From the NCBI GenBank assembly GCA_017541105.1, contig JAFXZS010000008.1, forward strand, positions 124,001 to 188,000: a DNA stretch of 64,000 bases, written 5' to 3'. Position numbers and translations under genes: made by a program. Source of the stretch: Clostridia bacterium (lineage in GTDB: Bacteria; Bacillota; Clostridia; Christensenellales; Aristaeellaceae). Of this stretch, positions 1 to 8,439 are shown piece by piece (the stretch's first letter is position 1; each line of letters opens with the position of its first letter). Below the pieces are notes generated by a model. That model worked only from the letters and a program-made list of their open reading frames with translations. It ran no database searches and was not told the origin of the DNA.

Positions 1-126
1 GGCTTCCGGAAGGATTCCGACCTGGCTGCCGCCCTGGACGATTTCCTGGCCGCCGCCCTGGCAGACGGATCCCTGATGGCTATCGCGGAGACCTACGGTG
101 TGCAGGCCGCGCTGATCGTCGAATAA
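1..126 (+). CDS. Amino acid ABC transporter substrate-binding protein, C-terminal end (partial)
   Basis: The first 41 codons are open in frame 1 and end at a TAA at 124-126; the 5' part lies outside the window. The tail (ending AETYGVQAALIVE) looks like the last helices of a family 3 solute-binding protein, where a final segment describes the slow-turnover 'additional steps' of the periplasmic lobe. The permease and ATPase that follow are of the polar amino acid type, which supports this reading. Substrate cannot be told. The call rests more on gene order than on the short sequence. Confidence 0.7.
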   Translation, partial: GFRKDSDLAAALDDFLAAALADGSLMAIAETYGVQAALIVE

Positions 127-141
127 TCCCTGCTGACTGAC

Positions 142-183
142 GCCGGCAGGCGGAAGCTTCCGCCTGCCGACTCTTTGTTTTTA
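142..183 (+). terminator. Hairpin with T-rich tail between binding-protein and permease genes
   Basis: A 13-bp inverted repeat (CGGCAGGCGGAAG / CTTCCGCCTGCCG, 144-169) is followed by CTCTTTGTTTTT. It sits between the binding-protein stop and the permease start. In transporter operons such partial terminators let the binding protein be made in excess over the membrane parts; that role is inferred here. Confidence 0.6.
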
Positions 184-200
184 ATCATCCGGAGGTGTCC

Positions 201-884
201 ATGAGCTTTTCCGAACAGTTTCCCATCGTCCTGGGCTCCCTGAACACCGGCTTTCTGCAGACGCTCCGCCTGTTTTTCATTACGCTCCTGGGGGCGATTC
301 CGCTGGGCATGGTGCTGGCCGTGGGGGAAATGTCTTCCTTTAAGCCCCTGCGTGCGGTCATCCGGACCCTCGTATGGATCATCCGCGGCTCTCCCCTCAT
401 GATTCAGCTGCTTATCATCTTCTACTTCCCCGGCCTTGTGTTCCAGACGCCGCTGTGGGGAGGCGGAGAAAGCGGGCGCTTCGCGGCCGCCGCGGTCGCC
501 TTTGTCATCAATTATGCCTGCTATTTCTGTGAGATTTTCCGGGGCGGGATCCAGGGAATCCCCGTCGGCCAGGACGAAGCCGGTATGGTTCTGGGCATGA
601 AGCCGGCGCAGATTTTCTTCCGCATCAAGCTGCTGCAGGTCGTCAAGGCGATCCTGCCGCCCATATCCAATGAAATAATTACCCTGATCAAGGACACCTC
701 CCTGGCCCGGATCATCGCCCTGCAGGAAATCATCTGGGCAGGCCAGTCCTTCATGAAGGGCAGCCAGGGCATCTCCGGCGCCATCTGGCCGCTCTTCTTC
801 ACCGGCGTGTATTATCTGGTGGCCACCGGCATCCTGACCATTGTCTTCGCCAAACTTGAAAAGAAGCTCAGCTTCTTCCGCTGA
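201..884 (+). CDS. Amino acid ABC transporter permease (HisM/GlnP type)
   Basis: This is a 227-residue inner-membrane permease of the polar amino acid uptake family. About five hydrophobic segments are visible, and the cytoplasmic coupling loop near residues 110-140 (GIQGIPVGQDEAGMVLGMKPAQ) matches the EAA motif that docks onto the ATPase. The ATG at 201 is chosen over an in-frame GTG at 195 because GGAGGTG at 191-197 is itself the ribosome site and the GTG falls inside it. The gene follows the binding-protein tail and precedes its ATPase by 20 bp, so it is the middle of a three-gene uptake operon. Substrate is not determinable. Confidence 0.9.
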   Translation: MSFSEQFPIVLGSLNTGFLQTLRLFFITLLGAIPLGMVLAVGEMSSFKPLRAVIRTLVWIIRGSPLMIQLLIIFYFPGLVFQTPLWGGGESGRFAAAAVAFVINYACYFCEIFRGGIQGIPVGQDEAGMVLGMKPAQIFFRIKLLQVVKAILPPISNEIITLIKDTSLARIIALQEIIWAGQSFMKGSQGISGAIWPLFFTGVYYLVATGILTIVFAKLEKKLSFFR

Positions 885-904
885 GAGAAAGGAGGAATTC
901 CATT

Positions 905-1690
905 ATGGCGATTCTGGAAGTGGAAAACATCCGGAAATCCTTCGGTTCTGTGCTCGTGCTTGACGATATCTCCTTCAGCATGGAGAAAGGCACCGTCCTG
1001 TCCATCATCGGTTCCTCCGGCAGCGGGAAAACCACCCTCCTGCGCTGCCTGAACTTTCTGGAACGGCCGGATACCGGAATCATCCGCGTAAATGGGGAAA
1101 CGCTGCTGGACGCCTCCTTCCCTGCACGGGATTTTCAGCGCAACATCCGCCTCAAGCGCCTTCATTTCGGGCTGGTGTTCCAGTCCTTCAATCTCTTTCC
1201 CCAGTATACCGCCCTGGAAAACGTAACCCTGGCGGAAAAGCTGCTGGCGCAGGAAAAACCCGACTGGAAAGAAAAAAAGAGCGAGTATCACCGCGCCATC
1301 GAGGAGCACGGCCGGGAGCTTCTTGCCGAAATGGGCCTTCAGGACCGGATGGGAAATTATCCTCATCAGCTGTCCGGCGGCCAGTGCCAGCGGGTGGCCA
1401 TCGCCCGGGCGCTGGCGCTGAATCCCGATATCCTGTGCTTTGACGAGCCCACCTCCGCCCTGGATCCGGAGCTGACCGGAGAGGTGCTCCGGGTCATCCG
1501 CGGCCTGGCGGAACGGCATACCACCATGATTATCGTCACCCATGAAATGGCCTTCGCCCGGGATGTGGCGGATGAAGTCATCTTTATGGACGGCGGAAAG
1601 ATCTGCGAGCAGGGGGATCCGAAAGAAGTCTTCGGAAATCCGAAACAGGAACGGACGAAGCAATTCCTGTCCCGCTTCTCGGAAACATGA
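905..1690 (+). CDS. Amino acid ABC transporter ATP-binding protein (GlnQ/HisP type)
   Basis: This 261-residue cytoplasmic ATPase powers the upstream permease. Walker A GSSGSGKTT (about residues 37-45), Q-loop in VFQSFNLFP, signature LSGGQ, Walker B CFDEPTSALDPE and the switch His in IIVTHEM are all present, so it should be active. The family is normally about 240-255 residues; the extra length is an insertion near residues 100-130 (AQEKPDWKEKKSEYHRAIEE), before the helical domain. AAAGGAGG at 889-896 supports the ATG. It is the last gene of the operon and is followed by a terminator hairpin. Confidence 0.93.
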   Translation: MAILEVENIRKSFGSVLVLDDISFSMEKGTVLSIIGSSGSGKTTLLRCLNFLERPDTGIIRVNGETLLDASFPARDFQRNIRLKRLHFGLVFQSFNLFPQYTALENVTLAEKLLAQEKPDWKEKKSEYHRAIEEHGRELLAEMGLQDRMGNYPHQLSGGQCQRVAIARALALNPDILCFDEPTSALDPELTGEVLRVIRGLAERHTTMIIVTHEMAFARDVADEVIFMDGGKICEQGDPKEVFGNPKQERTKQFLSRFSET

Positions 1691-1698
1691 ACCCAAGG

Positions 1699-1730
1699 AA
1701 AAAGCCGGGCACGACACGTGTCCGGCTTTT
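1699..1730 (+). terminator. Rho-independent terminator of the amino acid ABC operon
   Basis: AAAAAGCCGG and CCGGCTTTT form a hairpin just after the ATPase stop. The stem is A-rich on the left and T-rich on the right, so it may also serve the convergent gene that ends at 1752. Confidence 0.7.
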
Positions 1731-1751
1731 GCTGTGCGGTTTCGGAGGCCC

Positions 1752-2846
1752 TTACCGGCTGGAAACCGAAGAATTGAAATAGACGATATCCAGCCAGGCG
1801 TTATTCAGCTCTGAACGGTACCTGTAGGTGTTATCCCAGTCCACGCTCATCATCCTCTCTGCGAGGGAATCGGTTTCCATCGAATGCCACGGGCCTTCCT
1901 TCTGCTCCCGCAGGACGGAATGCATGAAGCCCTCCATGATAATTGCCTGGGCTTCCCCCGTCAGGAACCATTTTTCCAGGGCCGCGCAGGAGGCCGTATT
2001 ATGATTCGCGCTGTGCGCGTCCGCCACGGTCATCACCGTGGAAGGAATCAGCACTGCCCCGTCCTCCGGATAAATGCAGGCCAGATTCGTCAGGGGCTGC
2101 CCCGCGTCCTCGGCGTCTTTCAGGGTTTTCAGTACGGTTTCTTCCAGAATCATGGCCACTGCGCAGGATCCTTCCTGAATCCTTTCCATCGCGGAGGAGG
2201 CTTTTTCGATCCGCACCATATTCTGTCCAAGCCCTTTCAGAAACTGCCGGCCGTACCGGCTGGTCAGCGCCGCGACAGAGGCGAAAGTCGTACCGCTGGT
2301 CATAGGATCGCCCATGGAGATCAGCCCCTTCAGGGACCGGTCTGCCGCGAACTGCTGGAAGGTCCGGGGAATTGTAATCCCCTTCCCGTTCCAGTCGGCC
2401 TCCAGCTCCGGATTGTAGGCCAGCACCATGTTGCAGACGCGCACGGGATACCAGTATCCTTTCTCGTCACAGGGGAAGCGCAGCAGATCCGTAATGCCGG
2501 GGATTTCCACAGGCGCAAGATAGTTCTTCTCCTTCATCTCGATAGACAGGCTCGGTTCCGCCACCAGCATCATGTCGCATTCCAGAACGCCGGTTTTCAT
2601 CCCGTCCTCAATGCGTTTGATCAGGGCGGTACTGCCGTCATAGATAAAGAAGCTTCCGTTTTCTCCGCCCGGAATCAGGCCGGGAAACTTTTCATGGATC
2701 GCCTGATCCAGCATTTCCAGCACGAACGGATACATTGAGGAATAAATCGCCACGGTTCCTTCCGCGCCTTCCTCTTCGGCCGTTGAAACACAGCACGCAG
2801 AAAGGAACAGCGCCAGGAGCAGCAGAATACTCAGGGCCCTTTTCAT
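1752..2846 (-). CDS. Extracellular solute-binding lipoprotein (iron/polyamine ABC type)
   Basis: This 364-residue protein starts with a lipoprotein signal (MKRALSILLLLALFLSAC), so the mature form should be lipid-anchored at the outer face of the membrane. The body (TVAIYSSMYPFVLEMLDQA, GGENGSFFIYDGSTALIKRIEDG, GDPMTSGTTFASVAAL) follows the type 2 periplasmic-binding fold of AfuA/PotD-like proteins that carry Fe3+, phosphonate or polyamines. The open frame extends upstream to 2945, but the ATG at 2846 directly starts the signal peptide. No permease or ATPase lies beside it, so it is an orphan or works with a transporter elsewhere. Ligand is unknown. Confidence 0.82.
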   Translation of the reverse strand: MKRALSILLLLALFLSACCVSTAEEEGAEGTVAIYSSMYPFVLEMLDQAIHEKFPGLIPGGENGSFFIYDGSTALIKRIEDGMKTGVLECDMMLVAEPSLSIEMKEKNYLAPVEIPGITDLLRFPCDEKGYWYPVRVCNMVLAYNPELEADWNGKGITIPRTFQQFAADRSLKGLISMGDPMTSGTTFASVAALTSRYGRQFLKGLGQNMVRIEKASSAMERIQEGSCAVAMILEETVLKTLKDAEDAGQPLTNLACIYPEDGAVLIPSTVMTVADAHSANHNTASCAALEKWFLTGEAQAIIMEGFMHSVLREQKEGPWHSMETDSLAERMMSVDWDNTYRYRSELNNAWLDIVYFNSSVSSR

Positions 2847-2889
2847 CGTCCGGTGCCTCCATTCATCCTTCCGGTTTCTGCTTCGCCGG

Positions 2890-3549
2890 TCACTCCTTCT
2901 CGGACAGGAACTTCCAGACCACGGCTGCGAGCACGCCGCCGGCAAGGGGCGCCAGCAGGAAGACCCAGATGCCGCTCAGGTTTCCGGCAATCAGCGCGGG
3001 GCCGAAGGAGCGGGCGGGGTTCACGGAGGTGCCGGTGAAGCTGATTCCAAGCAGATGCACCAATACCAGCGCGCCGCCGATCACCAGGCCGGCAACGGAG
3101 CTGTTCTCCTGTTTGGAGGTCACACCCAGGATCGCCAGGACGAACACACAGGTCAGAATCGCTTCAATCACAAAACTCACCAGCGCGTCCCCGTTGTACA
3201 GCGCGTTGGTCCCGAGCTTGCCCGTATCCTGCACGATCAGCTGCAGCACACCCGCGCCGGCGATACCGCCGAGGAACTGCGCCACGACGTAGCCGCAGAA
3301 ATCCTTTACGCTGATCTTCCCGCTGGCCAGCATCGCGATGGATACCGCGGGATTGATATGGCAGCCGGAGATATTTCCGATGGAATATGCCATCGCCACG
3401 ATCACCAGGCCGAAAGCCAGTGCGGTGATCAGATAACCGCCAAGCTCTGTTGGCTTTGTTGAACAGGTCTGCCCCGCGACGCCGCAGGCAAACAGCACCA
3501 GCACAAACGTCCCAATAAACTCGGCCAGGTATTTTTTGAAATTCTTCAT
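2890..3549 (-). CDS. Aquaporin (AqpZ-like water channel)
   Basis: This 219-residue membrane protein has six hydrophobic helices and two half-helices carrying the paired channel motifs NPA (HINPAVS and SVNPARS). The residue after NPAR is Ser rather than the Asp found in glycerol facilitators, which favours a water-selective aquaporin; selectivity is inferred. The start at 3549 is chosen because the hydrophobic N-terminus begins there (MKNFKKYLAEFIGT) and a GGAGG site lies just upstream; the longer open frame is non-homologous. It is transcribed away from glnS and is followed by the binding lipoprotein gene on the same strand. Confidence 0.92.
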   Translation of the reverse strand: MKNFKKYLAEFIGTFVLVLFACGVAGQTCSTKPTELGGYLITALAFGLVIVAMAYSIGNISGCHINPAVSIAMLASGKISVKDFCGYVVAQFLGGIAGAGVLQLIVQDTGKLGTNALYNGDALVSFVIEAILTCVFVLAILGVTSKQENSSVAGLVIGGALVLVHLLGISFTGTSVNPARSFGPALIAGNLSGIWVFLLAPLAGGVLAAVVWKFLSEKE

Positions 3550-3717
3550 TTTCTTTTGTCCTCCTTCCGGGATGATACCCGGGATATTATAGCACCGGAG
3601 CGCCGCTTCCTCAACCTCCCGGGCTTCGAAGTCAGGCTGAAAATGCCCAAAAAATGCAGGGCAGGCCGCAATTCCCGCGTACGAACCGGACACGGTGCAA
3701 AACAGAGCAGAAAATCC

Positions 3718-3747
3718 TTGCCTCCCGCGCGGCGTTCCATGTATAAT
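3718..3747 (+). promoter_or_regulatory. Sigma-A promoter for glnS
   Basis: TTGCCT (3718-3723) and TATAAT (3742-3747) are separated by 18 bp and lie about 55 bp upstream of the glnS start. Confidence 0.65.
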
Positions 3748-3800
3748 AGATAAGTACATCTTCGGATGCACCTGATTTGTCGCATAAAGGAGTATGACCC

Positions 3801-5486
3801 ATGGAAGAGACGACTGCGCGAAGCAATTTTATCTGGGACGCCATTGAGAAGGATCTGGCGGAAGGGCGGTATGCTGAAATCCATACCCGGTTTCCTCCGG
3901 AGCCTAACGGATATATGCACATCGGGCACTGCAAAGCCCTGATTATGGACTTCCTGACCGCGGAAAAATACGGCGGCAAATGCAACCTGCGCTTTGACGA
4001 CACGAATCCCGCCAAGGAGGATACGGAATATGTCGAAGCCATCAAGCGGGATATCCACTGGCTTGGCTTCCACTGGACCGGCGGGGAATTCTATGCCTCC
4101 GATTACTACGACAAGTGCTACGAGATCGCGGAGGAATGGATCCGCCGCGGCCTTGCCTATGTGGACGAGCTGAGCAAGGACGAGATGCGCGAATACCGCG
4201 GCACGCTGACCGAGCCTGGGAAGAACAGCCCTTGGCGGGACCGGCCCGCGGAGGAAAGCCTGGACCTTTTCCGCCGGATGAAGGCCGGCGAATTCCCGGA
4301 AGGCTCCAAAACCCTGCGGATGAAGATCGACATGGCCAGCCCGAACATTGTCATGCGGGATCCCGCCATGTACCGGATCCTCTATAAGGAGCACTGGCGC
4401 ACGGGCAGCAGATGGTGCATTTATCCGATGTATGATTTCTCCCATCCCATCGGCGACGCGCTGGAAGGCATCAGCCATTCCATGTGCTCTCTGGAATACG
4501 AGATTCACCGTCCCCTGTACGACTGGGTCGTGGAAAAGAGCGCGGACATGCTGCCCGCCCGGCCCCGGCAGCTGGAGTTCTCCCGGCTGAACATGACCGG
4601 CACGGTCATGAGCAAGCGCTATCTCCGCCAGCTGGTCGAGGGAGGCCACGTCGCGGGATGGGACGATCCCCGCATGCCCACCCTTTCCGCCATGCGCCGC
4701 CGCGGCTATCCGCCGGAAGCCATCCGGAATTTCGTCGATACCATCGGCATGAGCAAGGCGGATTCCACGGTGGATTACGCCGTGCTGGAGCACTGCGTAC
4801 GGGACGTGCTGGGAGACCGTTCCCTGCGGGCCATGGCCGTGCTGAATCCCCTGAAGGTGGTGCTGACCAACTGGCCGGAAGGGGAAACGAAAGCCGTTAC
4901 CCTGGAGAACCATCCGGATCATCCCGAGCTTGGCACCCGGGAGGTTTCCTTTGGCCGGGAGCTGTATATCGAGCAGGAGGACTTCATGGAAGTCCCGGTC
5001 AAAAAATACCAGCGGATGTTCCCCGGCAATGAGGTCCGCCTGAAGGGTGCCTACATCGTCCGCTGCGACGAATGCGTGAAGGACGCGGACGGGAACATCA
5101 CCGAGGTGCGCTGCACCGTGGACCTGGATTCCTTCTCCGGCAGTCCCGGAGCGGACCGGAAGATCAAGGGCAAGACGCTGCACTGGGTCTCCGCCGCGGA
5201 CTGCATTCCCTTTGAGGCCCGGCTGTATGAGCCCCTGCTGAACGACGATCTTGCGGAGGAAGACGGAGAGGCCGACAGGAAGGACTTCATCGCCCGCCTG
5301 AACCCCGAAAGCCTGAAGGTGTGCCGCGGGTTCGCGGAAAAGATCATCGCGGATGCCGAAACCGGAGCCTCCTTCCAGTTCCTGCGCACCGGATATTTCT
5401 GCAAGGATCCGGATTCCACGGCGGAGCTGCCGGTATACAACCGCACCGTCGGCCTGAAGGATGCTTTTGCCAGACAGACAAAATAA
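3801..5486 (+). CDS. glnS: Glutaminyl-tRNA synthetase
   Basis: This 561-residue class I synthetase charges tRNA-Gln with glutamine. It shows the HIGH signature (GYMHIGHCKA), the KMSKS-type loop (VMSKRYL), the glutamine pocket region (RFDDTNPAKE) and the typical C-terminal anticodon-binding beta-barrels. AAAGGAG at 3786-3792 sets the ATG at 3801; another ATG at 3794 is out of frame. The neighbour gltX follows after 18 bp, so the two glutamyl-class synthetases form one transcript. Having GlnRS is not universal in Clostridia; many rely on GatCAB transamidation, so the presence of both synthetases suggests direct Gln-tRNA charging here. Confidence 0.97.
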   Translation: MEETTARSNFIWDAIEKDLAEGRYAEIHTRFPPEPNGYMHIGHCKALIMDFLTAEKYGGKCNLRFDDTNPAKEDTEYVEAIKRDIHWLGFHWTGGEFYASDYYDKCYEIAEEWIRRGLAYVDELSKDEMREYRGTLTEPGKNSPWRDRPAEESLDLFRRMKAGEFPEGSKTLRMKIDMASPNIVMRDPAMYRILYKEHWRTGSRWCIYPMYDFSHPIGDALEGISHSMCSLEYEIHRPLYDWVVEKSADMLPARPRQLEFSRLNMTGTVMSKRYLRQLVEGGHVAGWDDPRMPTLSAMRRRGYPPEAIRNFVDTIGMSKADSTVDYAVLEHCVRDVLGDRSLRAMAVLNPLKVVLTNWPEGETKAVTLENHPDHPELGTREVSFGRELYIEQEDFMEVPVKKYQRMFPGNEVRLKGAYIVRCDECVKDADGNITEVRCTVDLDSFSGSPGADRKIKGKTLHWVSAADCIPFEARLYEPLLNDDLAEEDGEADRKDFIARLNPESLKVCRGFAEKIIADAETGASFQFLRTGYFCKDPDSTAELPVYNRTVGLKDAFARQTK

Positions 5487-5504
5487 AAAAGAGGAGCAAT
5501 GATT

Positions 5505-6953
5505 ATGACCGTTCGTACCCGATTCGCCCCCAGCCCGACCGGCTTCATGCACCTGGGCGGCGTGCGCACCGCGCTCTATGCCTATCTGTTCGCCCGGCAG
5601 CACGGGGGGCAGTTCATTCTGCGGATTGAGGATACCGACCAGGAACGCTTTGTACCGGGCGCGACAGAAGTGATTTATGACACGCTGCGCGACTGCGGGC
5701 TGAACTGGGATGAGGGGCCTGACGTCGGCGGCCCCTGCGGCCCGTATATCCAGAGCGAACGCAAGGACACCTATCTGCCCTACGCGAAGCAGCTGGTCGA
5801 GTCCGGCCACGCCTACTACTGTTTCTGTACGAAGAAGGAGATTGAGGAGCGCCGCGCCGCGGTCGAGGCTGCCGGCGGCGTCTGGAAATACGACAAGCAC
5901 TGCCTTTCCCTTTCAAAGGAGGAAGTACAGCAGAAGCTGGATGCCGGAATTCCGTGGACCATCCGCATGAATGCCCCGACGGAGGGTGAAACCAGCTATA
6001 CCGATGTGGTTTTCGGCGACATGACCTTCCGGAATGCCGAGTCCATGGACGACATGGTGCTCATCAAGCAGGACGGGATGCCCACCTATAACTTTGCCAA
6101 TGTGATTGACGACCATCTGATGGGCATTACCCATGTGATGCGCGGTATGGAATACCTGTCCTCCACCCCCCGGTACAATTACCTTTACACGGCGCTGGGC
6201 TGGGAGATCCCGACCTATATCCATCTGCCCACGGTAATGCGCGACAGCACCCACAAGCTTTCCAAGCGGACCGGGGATGCCTATTATTCCGATTATATTG
6301 AGAAGGGCTTCCTCACCGAGGCGCTGATTAACTACCTGGCCCTGGTCGGGTGGAATCCCGGAACGGATCAGGAATTCTTCACCCTGCCCGAGCTGGTGGA
6401 GGCCTTTGATATTCACCGGATCAACAAATCTCCCGGCATCTTTGACCCCTACAAGCTGGAATGGATGAACAGCCAGTACGTGGCGAAAATGAACTTCGAA
6501 AAGTACCTGTCCCTGGCCGCCCCGTGGTTTGACAAAGTTCTGGCCGGCAGGGGCACCGATTACCGCCGCCTGGCGGAGCTCATGCAGAGCCGCACGGACA
6601 TCTTCAGCCGCATTCCGGAAAAGATCGCTTTCCTTGCGGAGCTCCCGGACTATGACACAGCCATCTTCTTCAACAAGAAGCAGAAAAGCGACGAGTCCGT
6701 TGCCCGGGAAGTGCTTCCCCTGCTGAAGCCCGTGCTGGAGAGCGTTGAAGAATGGACCGAGCAGAAGATCCACGACGCCGTCATGGAAAAAATCCAGGAG
6801 TGGGGCCGCAAAACCGGTTCCGTCCTCTGGCCGATGCGCATTGCGATTTCCGGCCAGGAATCAACCCCCGGCGGCGCGTTCGAAATCGCGTATCTGCTGG
6901 GCAGGGAGGAAACCCTCCGCCGCCTGGACGACGGAATCCGCCGCCTGGGATAA
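5505..6953 (+). CDS. gltX: Glutamyl-tRNA synthetase
   Basis: This 482-residue class I enzyme charges tRNA-Glu. The HIGH-type motif is PSPTGFMHLGG and the KMSKS-type motif is HKLSKRTGD. Two ATG codons compete: 5499 is only 2 bp from GAGGAG (5491-5496), while 5505 has 8 bp and begins MTVRTRFAPSPTG as in the family, so 5505 is preferred. The gene is the second of the glnS-gltX pair and ends just before a hairpin terminator. Full length, with no missing motif. Confidence 0.97.
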   Translation: MTVRTRFAPSPTGFMHLGGVRTALYAYLFARQHGGQFILRIEDTDQERFVPGATEVIYDTLRDCGLNWDEGPDVGGPCGPYIQSERKDTYLPYAKQLVESGHAYYCFCTKKEIEERRAAVEAAGGVWKYDKHCLSLSKEEVQQKLDAGIPWTIRMNAPTEGETSYTDVVFGDMTFRNAESMDDMVLIKQDGMPTYNFANVIDDHLMGITHVMRGMEYLSSTPRYNYLYTALGWEIPTYIHLPTVMRDSTHKLSKRTGDAYYSDYIEKGFLTEALINYLALVGWNPGTDQEFFTLPELVEAFDIHRINKSPGIFDPYKLEWMNSQYVAKMNFEKYLSLAAPWFDKVLAGRGTDYRRLAELMQSRTDIFSRIPEKIAFLAELPDYDTAIFFNKKQKSDESVAREVLPLLKPVLESVEEWTEQKIHDAVMEKIQEWGRKTGSVLWPMRIAISGQESTPGGAFEIAYLLGREETLRRLDDGIRRLG

Positions 6954-6958
6954 AATCA

Positions 6959-6983
6959 AGGCCGCTATTCAGCGGCCTTTTCA
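6959..6983 (+). terminator. Terminator of glnS-gltX, overlapping the end of the SRAP pseudogene
   Basis: AAGGCCGCT / AGCGGCCTT forms a tight stem with a 4-base loop, followed by TTC. The hairpin overlaps the last codons of the convergent SRAP gene. Confidence 0.75.
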
Positions 6984-7567
6984 TATTCCATCTCGGTCAG
7001 TGCCTCCCCTGCCAGGATCTCCGGGCACGCGCCGGGCCGGATCCACTCCTCTGCGGCATCCTCCGGCAGCATCAGAGGCATCCTGTCGTGAATAAAACGA
7101 ATGTTTTCCCCCGGTTCCCGGGTCAGAACGACAAAAACGGGAAGACCCTCCTCGATACGGTACAGGCCGCACAGCCGGGTGATCCCGCCGGTCTTCGGCC
7201 GGATCCTGTATTTCACGCCTGTGCGCTTTTTCCCTTTCTCATCCGTGAAATGTTCCTACTCGAAGTAATAAGAAGCGGGAATAATGCACCGGTGCGCCTC
7301 CCATGCCTCCCGGAAAGCAGGCCGGATCGCCGCGGTCTCCGTGCGGGCGTTCATCAGGAGCGTGCGGCCGGTAAAGCCCCATTTCATGGGAAACACACCG
7401 CGCGCGCCGGAACGGTTTGTGGCGATGACCGGCGCCACATTGGCCGGGCGGACTTCTCCGTAGGCAACCGGGGAAGCCTGCCATCTGCCGGCCAGCGGGG
7501 ACCGGTTCATTTCCCTCACAATCTCCACAATCTCCGGAGACTCCGTCAGCCAGTACCGGCAGCACAT
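6965..7567 (-). pseudogene. SOS response-associated peptidase (YedK/HMCES-like), broken by an amber codon
   Basis: The SRAP family makes a thiazolidine crosslink to abasic sites in single-stranded DNA through Cys2. Here the start MCCRY puts Cys at position 2. The reading frame is intact over 200 codons except for one TAG at 7256-7258, placed right after SYYFE where the family has Trp (the FYEW motif with the catalytic Glu). Translation resumes in the same frame with EHFTDEKGKKR and runs to the usual family end. A single TGG-to-TAG change explains it. It is either a very recent pseudogene, a sequencing error, or a readthrough gene. Confidence 0.85.
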
Positions 7568-7651
7568 CCCAGGCGCCCCCTTTTTCGGTTTGTTTTCGGA
7601 TTTCTCCCGTATTATAACGGATTCCGCCGAGGCGTTCAAGGATGCGGCCAC

Positions 7652-7968
7652 CCCGCTTTATTGGTCGCTGACACCCTTGACCGCCATTTGAGATTCCGCT
7701 GTTTACGGATAAGAGTAGATGTTGCCGCCACTCCGGTCAATACATTTTCGTTCTGAACAAACTGGGGATTTACATAGAATAGGGAGATACTGTCGTGCTT
7801 CCTGACTGCAGCTGCTCAAAACATGATAGACTGGCCATGGCCTGAGATCCATTCGTTTCCTTTTCCTTCTCTTTTTTCAAATAATAAAGTGCCTACCTTC
7901 TTCTCAAAAATAAGCACTTTGCTGAGGATCTGAGCACCCGCCCGCCGGGCGGGTGCTTTTATACTGTA
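7652..7968. other. Intergenic region with two hairpins and no gene seen
   Basis: No convincing coding frame was found. Two hairpins lie next to the end of the DUF6672 gene: AAAGTGC/GCACTTT at 7886-7920, and a strong GC-rich stem AGCACCCGCCC/GGGCGGGTGCT at 7933-7957 followed by TTTT on the plus strand. They probably end the minus-strand ABC operon. Confidence 0.5.
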
Positions 7969-8439
7969 TCAGATGTCTCCCATCGGGATCTCATCCTCAA
8001 AGGCTCCGGGCTCTTCTTCCTCTTCGCTTTCCGGCTCCGGTGCGGAAACAAATTCCGTCATCCAGGCGTCCTGTGGAAGGCCTGCCAGGTATCCGGGAAT
8101 GTTCACCACAATGCCGTCCCAGCCATATGGCAGCGTCAGCTTCACTGTGACCTCCGTGGGTTCATCTCCCTTGTTGGCTGTATTGATGAGTTTCATCTCA
8201 AAGCTTTGCCCGATCACCGTGGACATGGTTCTTTCGCGCTTCGCAAGCTTGCTCAGGCGCTCTCCGCCCACATACACCTCCGACCGCTGCAGGGCCTCAT
8301 AGGTCTCCCCGTTGTATTCCAGGGTCTTGTTGTCGATATAGACGGTATGCCCCCGTCCGATCACAAACATGACTGCACCGATGGCAAGTACAACCAGCAG
8401 GGTAAAACCGCGGAAAACCCATTTGCGCGTATTATTCAT
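7969..8439 (-). CDS. Membrane-anchored accessory protein of DUF3798 ABC operon (DUF6672-like)
   Basis: This 156-residue protein has one N-terminal membrane helix (about residues 9-28) and an extracytoplasmic domain, ending in an acidic Glu-rich stretch (PESEEEEEPGAFEDE). It resembles the small DUF6672 proteins found at the end of similar ABC operons; the name is from memory of gene context and is moderate. It overlaps the upstream permease by 8 bp, so it is translationally coupled and likely part of the transporter. A role in substrate capture or complex assembly is a guess. No catalytic motif is visible. Confidence 0.65.
   Translation of the reverse strand: MNNTRKWVFRGFTLLVVLAIGAVMFVIGRGHTVYIDNKTLEYNGETYEALQRSEVYVGGERLSKLAKRERTMSTVIGQSFEMKLINTANKGDEPTEVTVKLTLPYGWDGIVVNIPGYLAGLPQDAWMTEFVSAPEPESEEEEEPGAFEDEIPMGDI

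Noticed and set aside
3546-5900. 784-codon open frame on the minus strand
   Set aside because: Antisense shadow of glnS and gltX; composition and codon use follow the real genes on the plus strand.
7256-7258. Amber codon as pyrrolysine or other recoding
   Set aside because: The site is a conserved Trp codon one base from TGG, and the neighbouring decayed gene has TAA and TGA stops, so simple mutation fits best.
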